Positions 35,718-45,515 of a stretch of 64,000 bases of DNA are shown here, piece after piece. Both the position numbers and the translations under genes were made by a program. The notes under the pieces are model-generated. The model was not told the origin of the DNA. It searched no databases and saw only the letters and a program-made list of their open reading frames with translations. This stretch comes from Theobroma cacao. Lineage: Eukaryota > Streptophyta > Magnoliopsida > Malvales > Malvaceae. The DNA is taken from NCBI RefSeq assembly GCF_000208745.1, contig NC_030856.1:14521525-14585524 (forward strand), in the 5' to 3' direction. Position 1 is the stretch's first letter. Each line of letters starts with the position of its first letter.

Positions 35718-36154
35718 TGAGTTAATTTTTTTTCTCAAATTAAGACTAAGATTAACAATTTAAGCTTTGGTTTCAATATTAGAGAAGTAATGCTCTACAA
35801 AAGCTAAAGCTATATGGCTTCTTATAGTGGTTAAAGAGATGAGCGTCATAGTAGCCTCATCAACTTTAAGTCCAAAAAATCCTTTTTTTCAAGGTAATTA
35901 CAAGGAATGCTATTGATTACGTAAAACTGGTGATTGAGAAAAGATGACTCACCAGTTTTACATAATCAGTAGCATTCCTTCAAATTATCTTGAAAAAATG
36001 ATATTTTCTAGACTTAAAGTTGAGGTTGCCATGATCTCTCTGGCCACTGTAGAAAGCCATAACTTTAGCTTTTGCAGACCATTTCTCCAATATGAAATCC
36101 AAAGTTTATATTGTTAATTTAAGTTTTAATTTGAGAAAAAAAATAATTTGCTCA
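35718..36154. repeat. Long inverted repeat (hairpin), arms about 210 bp
   Basis: The left arm 35718-35933 and right arm 35949-36154 are imperfect reverse complements along their whole length, with a loop of about 15 bp. Shared phrases include 'ggaatgct(a)ttgatta', 'gtaaaactggtga', 'caactttaagtc' and 'aaaagctaaag'. By eye the arms match at roughly four bases in five or better. A transcript would fold into one long stem. CACTA-like motifs begin right after it. Confidence 0.85.
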
Positions 36155-36233
36155 TGGAATTACCGATGAAAATTTTCATCAGTAATACCAATAGATTTCT
36201 CCCATTAGCAATCGCAAATTAACTGATAGATCG
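36155..36233. mobile_element. CACTA subterminal-type fragment, left of an LTR insertion
   Basis: 'ggaattaccgatgaaaattt', then 'catcagtaatacc', is the same motif style as 39240-39431. The two pieces flank the LTR at 36234-39226, so they were probably continuous before that insertion. Confidence 0.5.
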
Positions 36234-39226
36234 TGTCACGACCCGAAACCACCTTCGAGTCCGTGACAACCACCGCGATGTCCCGACAGGCACTCATCTT
36301 CTGAGTACCCTATCGAGATATCGCAAGGCTCTCGTATCAGTTCCTCACTTACCCTGTGATTTACCGTTACAAAAATCATGTTTTAAAACAATACAGATCA
36401 TTTTTTTTGTCCAAAAATAATAAAATTTTAATTTCTACCTTACAGAGGCATTTTTGTCATTTTCGTCAAAAATTTCGAGACAGGTTAAAAATGTAATAAT
36501 TAGGTAGAAAACGCATATTTCATACTTAGAAATAAGTTTTGATATCTAAAACGTTCATTTAAAAACAAATTGTTGACAACTAGTATTATTCAAAAATAAT
36601 AAATAAATATTCTATTTTCTCATAAAAAAAATTTTTATAGAAATATTTGTAAATAATTTTTTCGCACATGAAAGTAAAGTAAAAATTGTATGAATAGAAA
36701 TACAGATAACCAAAATATAAGATTTGATCTGCAATGACACGTAGGCCCCAATGACCAAGAGGAGGTAAGACTGTGAACTCTTACTTTCTATAATACAGTT
36801 CCGAGCTTAGTTCTCGTCCTACTCGACTATCTACAAGCTGTTCTGAGCCTGAAAAATGCATAGGAAGAAGGGGTGAGATTTTATAATCCTAGTGAGAAAA
36901 CAGATACCATCTAAAGTATCTAAAGCCGAGTAAATGGAGACAATAAAATATCCCATCCCAATATGCATTTCATAACTTAAAAATTTATTCCATCCCATGA
37001 AACCAATTATAATTCAATTAAAATGATTTTCAAGGCTTATGTTTCTCATCAAATTTGGCTCATGCCAAAACTCATCCTCGGGAATACTTGATCGTCATCA
37101 AAGCATCCACTCGAGTTTCCCAAGGCTATTAAAACGACTTATTCATATAAAATAGTTGTCCCTTGGCGTTGACTGAATCTCACTTTCACGTGGTGGTAAA
37201 GCGTGAAGTGGACTCAAACCCCTCCACAAGAGTTACCTTACACGCCTCTCCCATAGAGGTAAAATAAATTAGCCGGGTTTACCGAGCCCCTCTAATAGGA
37301 TGGTCCATGGAAACCCACCACTGCAGTGTAGGTCAGCCCCACCATAATCATAAAATAGTTTAACAACATAACAAGGTAATTTTTTTATAATAACTAATTT
37401 GCACGACAAACCACAATTCATGTAATTTCAATACAATAAACCAGCCAAGCATGCTCACACTATCATAAGCCATTTGAATTAAAAAAACAATTCATACTTA
37501 ACAACCACAGTCTCCATGTACTCTATTTAAAAAAATAACATTCATCATTAATTTCAAACAATTTATAATACCATTTTATAAAAACACATTTATTTATAAA
37601 ACACNNNNNNNNNNNNNNNNNNNNNNNNNNNNNNNNNNNNNNNNNNNNNNNNNNNNNNNNNNNNNNNNNNNNNNNNNNNNNNNNNNNNNNNNNNNNNNNN
37701 NNNNNNNNNNNNNNNNNNNNNNNNNNNNNNNNNNNNNNNNNNNNNNNNNNNNNNNNNNNNNNNNNNNNNNNNNNNNNNNNNNNNNNNNNNNNNNNNNNNN
37801 NNNNNNNNNNNNNNNNNNNNNNNNNNNNNNNNNNNNNNNNNNNNNNNNNNNNNNNNNNNNNNNNNNNNNNNNNNNNNNNNNNNNNNNNNNNNNNNNNNNN
37901 NNNNNNNNNNNNNNNNNNNNNNNNNNNNNNNNNNNNNNNNNNNNNNNNNNNNNNNNNNNNNNNNNNNNNNNNNNNNNNNNNNNNNNNNNNNNNNNNNNNN
38001 NNNNNNNNNNNNNNNNNNNNNNNNNNNNNNNNNNNNNNNNNNNNNNNNNNNNNNNNNNNNNNNNNNNNNNNNNNNNNNNNNNNNNNNNNNNNNNNNNNNN
38101 NNNNNNNNNNNNNNNNNNNNNNNNNNNNNNNNNNNNNNNNNNNNNNNNNNNNNNNNNNNNNNNNNNNNNNNNNNNNNNNNNNNNNNNNNNNNNNNNNNNN
38201 NNNNNNNNNNNNNNNNNNNNNNNNNNNNNNNNNNNNNNNNNNNNNNNNNNNNNNNNNNNNNNNNNNNNNNNNNNNNNNNNNNNNNNNNNNNNNNNNNNNN
38301 NNNNNNNNNNNNNNNNNNNNNNNNNNNNNNNNNNNNNNNNNNNNNNNNNNNNNNNNNNNNNNNNNNNNNNNNNNNNNNNNNNNNNNNNNNNNNNNNNNNN
38401 NNNNNNNNNNNNNNNNNNNNNNNNNNNNNNNNNNNNNNNNNNNNNNNNNNNNNNNNNNNNNNNNNNNNNNNNNNNNNNNNNNNNNNNNNNNNNNNNNNNN
38501 NNNNNNNNNNNNNNNNNNNNNNNNNNNNNNNNNNNNNNNTACTTTTTCCACCATGCATTTCCTTTGACTTATCCAAGTCTTAAGTGAAATTTTCAGATTT
38601 TTCCAAAGTTTTGGTGGAGCAAATTTTTCAAAATTACACTTTTACCCTCAAACTTTTCAAAAATTGCCTTTTTTGCCCTAAAAATTAAAAATTTACCATA
38701 ATGCATAATTTTCACTCCTCATACTCATTTCACACTCCAAATAATTAAATTTGATCAAAATCCTTTCAAAAATTAAATTTTTGATTTCAGGTGGCAAAAT
38801 TACCATTTTGCCCTTATACTCTAAAAATACCGAAAACTCATATTTTTCACTGCTAAATCTTCCAATTGTACTTCAATACTCATATCATACTCAAACATGT
38901 CAAATGGGGCTAAGAAAATCTTTTCTAAAATTCTCATTTGTCCTCAAATTGCAAAATGACCATTTTGCCCCTAGATAGTGAAAATTTCAGTTTGACTCCA
39001 AATTGATCCTCGAACTCTGAATTGCCATTTTGAGTCATCCCTAAACTATGAAACTCTTAATTTCACCTTAAAATTCCTATTTGAACTAGTTCGAGGCTTA
39101 ATTGACTTAATGGTACCATTAGGGGCAATATCGTCTTTTAACGATGCCTCGAACTTGCTATATATGCAAGCATTCTATTGAGCATGTAAATGATGTCATA
39201 ATTATTTTATAGAACAGGGTTTGACA
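36234..39226 (-). mobile_element. Long LTR (about 3 kb), likely solo, minus strand
   Basis: On the minus strand it begins TGTCAAACCCTG (at 39226) and ends GGGTCGTGACA (at 36234), matching the ends of the LTR at 60848-63808 and sharing internal blocks with it. A run of 935 Ns (37605-38539) hides the middle, so internal coding sequence cannot be excluded, but the total length fits one LTR. The flanks do not give a clear target duplication. Confidence 0.65.
37605..38539. other. Assembly gap (935 N)
   Basis: A run of N. Any open frame through it is meaningless. Confidence 1.
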
Positions 39227-39431
39227 TATCAGATCCATTACTGATCGATTTGTCGATGAAATACTTTGTGAGTAACTTATCGACGCAATATTCCATCATT
39301 GATGGATTTCCCATTACCGACCATGCTATTATTGATGAATTTTAAGGGAAATTTTTGTCATAATTTTCATTGATAATCTTGACTATTACATACAATAATT
39401 TTTGTCAATAATGCTTGGTTTTTTCTTAGTG
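39227..39431. mobile_element. CACTA element right end
   Basis: Subterminal 'gtcgatgaaat', 'cgacgcaat' and 'ccgacca' motifs lead into a terminus TAGTG at 39427-39431. Read inward this is CACTAAGAAAAAACC, close to the terminus at 26640 (CACTAAAAAAAAAG). Confidence 0.55.
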
Positions 39432-39469
39432 CGAGTTGGTTATATAATTAAATTTACTGACATAATTGT

Positions 39470-40510
39470 CAAAAGAAAATTTTAGTTGGTGCTCGGGATT
39501 GACGTTTGATTAATATATGATCGTACTTTCCTTAACAAAATATCTGTTGGCATTTTGAAAAAAATCTATGGGTAAACAACTAACATTTATGTTAGGCATC
39601 AATGATCCAAATTTTGTTGGTATTTCCATTGTTATGTTTTAGATCCCTAACACTTCATTTTCCATTTACTGAAAAAATTAGCAAAGCATAATTCCGTCGG
39701 CAAGTGTGATTGACATTTGAGTTTGCCTTTCATGATTGACAAAAATTTTATTGGCATTTTGGAAACTATGTTGGTAATTTCGTTGCTATTCTTTTGACCC
39801 TGGAAGCTTTATTTTCCATTTACCAATGGAAATAGCAACAAATGTTTCCATTGACAAGCGTGACTGATGTTTGATTAAGCTTTGAGTTTACCAACCCTAA
39901 TCGACGAAATTTTCGTTGGTATTTTGAAAATTTCGTTGGTATGTTCATTGCAATGTTTCTATCCCCAGACACTTTATTTTCCATTTACCGACAAAAGTAG
40001 CAATGGAGAATTTCGTTGACAAGCATGATTGATGTTTGAATTTACTTTCTTAATTAACAGAAATTTTGACACCATTTTTGGAAAATTCTGTTGGTTCACT
40101 GCTGACATTTGAAACAACCATTTTCTATGAAAATTTTGTTGAGATTTTCTGTCGATATTTCTATCGGTACCTTCTATATAGACAGACATAGTCCATCGGT
40201 AGTGTTCACCCCAAATTGCTTTTATGGCCTGCCAAACCAACACCCATCGAGTACCGATAGGATAGCTTTTGTCATTGTTTTATTGGAAAATTGCATAGAT
40301 GTTGTCTATTGAAAAATCCGTCGACAATAAGTCAGAATTTACTAACAGAGTATTGTCGACAGAAACATTTGCGTCGGTGAAGCTTAAATTTCTAGCAATG
40401 AATGTCATTGATCTCTGCTGCTACTCTAGCTACAATCACAACATGCAATATAATGATCACAACAATACTGAGATGACAAACCAGAATGCATTGGAAAAAA
40501 CATTACAAAA
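39470..40510. repeat. Degenerate tandem repeats of about 200 bp, CACTA-like
   Basis: Three successive units around 39590, 39790 and 39990 share 'tttattttccatttac', 'gattgatgtttga', 'gttggtattttg' and 'ttcgttg'. The last part (about 40054-40510) is closely matched by 54106-54530. The 'gtcggt/accgac' motif style points to the subterminal region of a CACTA element. No coding. Confidence 0.6.
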
Positions 40511-41255
40511 TTCAAATTAAAAAATCGATGAATTAAGAAGACATAACATTCTCTTTGCATGTGCAACAAAAGACAAGGAACCACCTGTATGTTTTGATCT
40601 GTCGCCTTCCTTCACTGTCAGGTAGTTCTACTTAGCCTTTTACAATCGGCGCAGTTACTGGATTAGTTGCGTCTAGACTTTTGCAGTGATCCATAGTCGA
40701 GACATCCTTTTGGTCTCGATGATGTTTTCTATCACGACCCAAATCCCGGGCCATGACCGGTGTGAGGGCTCAATGGACATAGCCCACAAGCCCAAGCAAG
40801 CCTAGCTATATTATCCTACTCATTATTCCATCAAATTACTATAGTCACATTTCATAATTTAGAATTCAGTTAATGCTATTCATTGCCAACTTATAATGGC
40901 ATTACCAACTAATATACATGTGTTGTCTAAACATATGTCTTAATAATTTACATTAGGTCTGTCTATACACAACAAAAGAGTACTCGACTTCCAGCAGAGA
41001 GACTCGAATGAATGTACAGCTACTAAATGCCGAAACACCTACCAAGGGTCAAATATACGAAGACACTTCGACCTAGTTACCAGCTGGCTCGTGATTTGAA
41101 AACATGAAGTTGAAAACGATGAGTATAAACCCAGTGAGTGAACAAGGAAGGGAACAAGCAACAGTACGGAAGGATTTAAAAATCATGATGCATTTATTTC
41201 AAAACAATGCAATTTAATTTAGTGCTTATTAAAACCCTTCAGGAAAACCCGAGAG

Positions 41256-41296
41256 TTTCTCGCTGTAGCGAGAATGAATCTCGCTACAGTGAGAAA
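41256..41296. repeat. Hairpin inside the solo LTR
   Basis: Arms of 17 bp ('tttctcgctgtagcgag' and its complement with one mismatch) are separated by 7 bp. Confidence 0.85.
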
Positions 41297-41462
41297 TAGG
41301 GCACTAGCAAAAATTCCCCATTTCCTCAAGAAAAGGCCACCTTGTTCACATGACATATGCAACATGAAACACATATAAATTCCAAAAGCTTAATATGTCA
41401 AATTTCACATGCATTTCAACCATATACATATTCATGAACTTTCCATGACACATATATCTATA

Positions 41463-41530
<68 letters not shown>

Positions 41531-41770
41531 NNNNNNNNNNNNNNNNNNNNNNNNNNNNNNNNNNNNNNNNNNNNNNNNNNNNNNNNNNNNNNNNNNNNNN
41601 NNNNNNNNNNNNNNNNNNNNNNNNNNNNNNNNNNNNNNNNNNNNNNNNNNNNNNNNNNNNNNNNNNNNNNNNNNNNNNNNNNNNNNNNNNNNNNNNNNNN
41701 NNNNNNNNNNNNNNNNNNNNNNNNNNNNNNNNNNNNNNNNNNNNNNNNNNNNNNNNNNNNNNNNNNNNNN
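41531..41770. other. Assembly gap (240 N) after a (TA)n tract
   Basis: A TA run of about 60 bp or more directly precedes the Ns, which is the likely cause of the break. Confidence 1.
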
Positions 41771-43292
41771 GTCCACATCAACATACGAAAGAAACACCCA
41801 ATGCATATTATACATATCATCATATTGTGATAACACATAAACCATTTATATAGCACATTTTCACAAGATAAAAACACTTCACCAAAGGCTTGTTCCCAAG
41901 GTATATTTTTAAAGAAAAGATGGATAAAATCTTTCAAATGTTTGTACAATTACATTCACATTCCCAAGATAAATTTTGAAATGCAAGTCTACTCACCGGT
42001 ATTATTTGAGCCTATAGCAGATCCTAACTCCCCTAATTGTCCAAATGGGATGATGGGGCTTTATTGGAACCTATCATCACATTAGCATGACCAATTTGTC
42101 AATTCACATACTTATAAAGTCTAAAGTTTTCTCTTAGCTAACTTCCAATTGTCATTTAAATGGCTATCTATTTTCACTACCCTAATCACTCTAAAATGAG
42201 TGGATAACCTCAACTACAAACATTCACAATTCCTTAAAATATCTACCACCACATGCTATCCATAATTTTCGCAGTTAAAATAAATCATACTTATAGGTAT
42301 ATATTTTAGAAAATTTTTAAAATTGACACCCCTCTACTTACCTTGGTAGCTTGAAACTTTGAAATTCTTTCCAATAAATTTTCCAAGCTATTATGGGAGC
42401 TTTCTCTCTCTTTCTCTCTCTAAACACCTAGCTAGTGAGAGGAAGTATGAAAGTGGGATTTTTCAAGGGTTTTAAAGTGAGAGAGTGAAAGAGCACAAGG
42501 ATTTCATGAAAATGTGCACTGAGGCATGAAAATTGGAGCTAGAGAGAGAAAGTTATGGAAGCTTGAAGATGACTCCCATTGAGGATAAGGAAAGGTGGGA
42601 TCAGAAGAAGAAGAAGAAGATGAAGTGTTGGAAATCTGAGGAAGGTGCTGGAGAATAAAGATATTTATAGTAAAAGCTTATCCAAATTTTCATGAAATTA
42701 TAATAATGCCCTTAGTAATGCCACTTATCTTCCTCTTGTTCTTGTGAAATCTTTTACTCTTTTGACACTAGGGAAAGGTCCAAAATCCTGTAAAGAAGTC
42801 CCTCAAGTAACCCCCAAAAGTACTAGCTTCAAAAACCCCAAAATTTTGTTATTTGTGAAATTTACGGTGAGGGCCGCGACTCTCAATTTCCAGTGTCGCG
42901 GTGCTCAAACATTTTGCCAATTTTTGTTCTTTTGGCACAGTCCTTTCACTTCAACAAAGATTTTGACCACATTCCCGCCAGAAATAAGAAAAGTGGTAAA
43001 CATGAAAGTTGTAGCCCTGCCTCTTAGCTTTCTAATGGTTAAAAATCATGTTATTTGGATTTCTATAGTGGGAGATATAGTTGAGAAACCAAAACATATG
43101 CAAACAGGGCTACTGTTCATTATGCACCTTTCTTCACCAATTAAAATTAATTTTGATGCCACTCCTAAAATGACATAAAATAATTATAAGTAATGTAAAA
43201 CTAACATCATTAGCTTAAATTAAACCTTTAAACATAAGTTCCACCTCGAGTTACGCGTCTATGAAGGTTGAGGTTTCACATTTTCGTTATGG

Positions 43293-43369
43293 GCCTCCTT
43301 TTGCATGGGCATCATGTCAAATAAGCGATTAGAAATTTGAAATTGCACCTTCTATTTAGAATCAATGTG
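43293..43369 (+). pseudogene. Smr-domain protein, fragment 1 (broken gene)
   Basis: In the frame of 43304 the codons read HGHHVK, a TAA stop (43322-43324), then AIRNLKLHLLFRINV. This matches the start of the Smr (small MutS-related) domain in the plant DUF1771-Smr proteins, where an LHGxHVK motif is followed by a helix such as A(I/M)xxLKLHLLF. The Smr domain is a nucleic-acid-binding and sometimes nicking domain. The fragment stops exactly at the Ty3 element insertion and resumes at 52603 (fragment 2). A solo LTR sits only 8 bp upstream of the fragment, so the N-terminal part is lost or unrecognised. Confidence 0.65.
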
Positions 43370-43370
43370 T

Positions 43371-45448
43371 TGTAACGACCCCTCCTTGGTCGCTACTGGT
43401 GTCCGAGACTACTAAAGAATTTTCGTTATGTCCCGAACAAGCCTCTTTTAAAACTTTCGCTAGATTCATTAAATACATATAATCAAATCACGTGCGTAAA
43501 CGAATATTAATAATTAAATTACTATATACTCCATTCAAAATAATAACAATTCACGTTTATAAGTTAACAATATTTTTTTTTAACATCTAGCAATTTTGTT
43601 TCGACACAACCCTATACAGCGGAGTGACTCAGAGCCGGGTTAGGAGATGCCTTTACCTACTCTGTGGTGGTTCGTATGCACCGATAGTTACACATTAGAC
43701 TGATGTCTATTTGTAAAAAGGAAAAATAAGAGGGGTGTGAGTCTCATAGACTTAGTGATCATCATCGACCCGGTGAGTAGGCTAGGAGGGGAAACAAACA
43801 TAAAGGTGGAATGTTTATAAACCCAAGAGTAAGCATAGAAAATACATTCTATAAAACTGAGAGATTTTTGTTTTTATACCTTGCAATTCTTAAAAAAAAT
43901 AATTCTTAAATAAACATGTATGAAAACAGTTGTATTTAGGATACTAGAAAATCTTTCAACCCCGACATGCAGTCAACATTAAATTCAATGGCAAGTGAAA
44001 AATAAAAATTCTTAAATATAAAATGGCTGATTTAATTGATCACTAATGAATAGGTAAATTTCACTTGCCATTAAATAAATAAAAATTTTCAAGTATTAAT
44101 GCCATGCATAGTGAAATAAAAATCTACAAATGACCATCATACTCTAGTAGGTTTAATATAGCCCTTAGGCTTACTCTCTTAGATATCATCACCTACTCAT
44201 GGGAATTACCCACGCCACCGTATATAAATCGGGGCTTTAGGTCCCATTTTGTCTACTTATGGGATTTGCCCACATCACCATATATAAATTAGGGCTTCAG
44301 GTCCCCCTTTGCCTACTCGTGGGATTTGCCCACGCCACCATATATAAATCGAGGCTTCAGGTCCCCCTTTGCCTACTCGTGAGAACTGCCCACCCCACCC
44401 AATATGAATCAGGGCTTCAGGTCCCCATTTTACAATCAAATATAAAAAATTATTGCAATTTCAAGCATTTGCAAAGCATAATAGTTTGTATACAATATAA
44501 TCATAAATCAATGTTGTGCATATTTTATCTCAAAGCATGGTATATTTACCAAATCAGCTTGCTAATTGAAATAGTTAATCTATCATCAAGTTTTATGAAT
44601 CAATACAAAGGCCACTGGCCTAAACACCATACAAACTTGCAAGGTACAATTTTGAAGTGAAAGCCAATCAAAAGTTTGTTTCCCTACATTTAAAAACATG
44701 TAGATATATATACTTATATATATTTTAATGAAAAGCGGATATAACATCCTTGTCACAAGCACAAACAACCTAAAGCTTTCTATCAACTCATGCTGTTCAC
44801 AATTTCGTCAACTATCAAATGTAACATATATAATATATTATAGGAAAACAATTTTAAAATCTAGCACCCACTCACCTCACAATAGCGGGACGCTACTTCG
44901 CTATTGGTTCTTGCGTATATTTGGCTATTCTCTCTTTTTTTTTTCTCCTCTGTCGCTGCTCCTTCTCTCCTTCTTCTTTTTTTTCTTTCTCTTATTTCTT
45001 CCCTCTCTTTCTTCTCCTTTGCCGCTGCTCCTTCTCTCATTCTTTTTCTTTTTCTTTCTCTTATTTCTTCTCTTTCTTTTTTCTCCTCTGCCACTACTCT
45101 TTCTCTCATTCTTTTTCTTTTTCTTTCTCTTTTTTTTCCCTCTCATTCTTCTCCTCTGTGTCGTGCTCCCTCTTCCTTTCTTCTTCTTTTTCTCTTTCTT
45201 TTTCTTCTCTCCTTTCTCTCCTTGTCGTCATACTTCCTCTCTCTTTCTTTTTCTCTTTCTCTTTTTTTTCCCTCTCTTATTTCTCTCTTCGTCGCAGTGC
45301 TCCCTCCCTCTTTCTTCTTCTCTTTCTCTTTTTTTTTCCTCTCTCCTTTCTCTCATCGTCACTATGCTCCCTCTCTCTTTTCTCCCCCTCGGGCCCCCCA
45401 CTCTCTTTCTTCTCTTTCCTCTTTTGTCTTTTTATGAGTGGGGCATCA
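43371..45448 (-). repeat. 3' LTR of the Ty3 element (2078 bp)
   Basis: Matches 50572-52601 over its full length. It contains four tandem units of about 61 bp (44189-44431) and a pyrimidine-rich tract (44930-45440, purine-rich in the element's sense). Confidence 0.92.
44189..44431. repeat. About 61-bp tandem repeat inside the LTR, four copies
   Basis: Each unit reads 'ctactcgtgggatttgccca', 'cgccaccatatataaatc', then 'ggcttcaggtccc'. The partner LTR has the same four copies at about 51355-51596, so the array predates this insertion. Confidence 0.9.
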
Positions 45449-45466
45449 TAGTCTCCCCCACTTAAA
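45449..45466 (-). promoter_or_regulatory. Polypurine tract of the Ty3 element
   Basis: The minus strand reads AAGTGGGGGAGACTA directly before the 3' LTR TGATGCC, the expected plus-strand primer site. Confidence 0.75.
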
Positions 45467-45515
45467 ACAAATTCATCCTCGAATTACATCAACATAGAGA
45501 CACTTAATAGTACAT

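Larger units (their letters stand above)
40730..43280 (-). mobile_element. Solo LTR (2551 bp) with perfect 5-bp TSD
   Basis: On the minus strand it starts TGTGAAACCTCAACC (43280) and ends GGGTCGTGATA (40730). The 5-mer ttttc occurs directly outside both ends (40725-40729 and 43281-43285). There is no internal region or second LTR, as expected after LTR-LTR recombination. It contains a (TA)n run at 41460-41530, a 240-N gap and a hairpin at 41256-41296. The terminal CA is mutated to TA. Confidence 0.85.

Noticed and set aside
37523..38576. Open frames of more than 300 codons
   Set aside because: They run through 935 Ns and have no real sequence.
36234..39226. Clear target duplication for the minus-strand LTR
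   Set aside because: Flanks 'gatcg' and 'tatca' do not match; the element is called only from its ends and homology to other LTRs.
44861..45465. Long open frames (up to 245 codons) on both strands
   Set aside because: They lie in the pyrimidine-rich LTR tract and read as Ser/Leu/Phe or Lys/Glu/Arg runs; the partner LTR shows the same in shifted frames. By-product of base bias.
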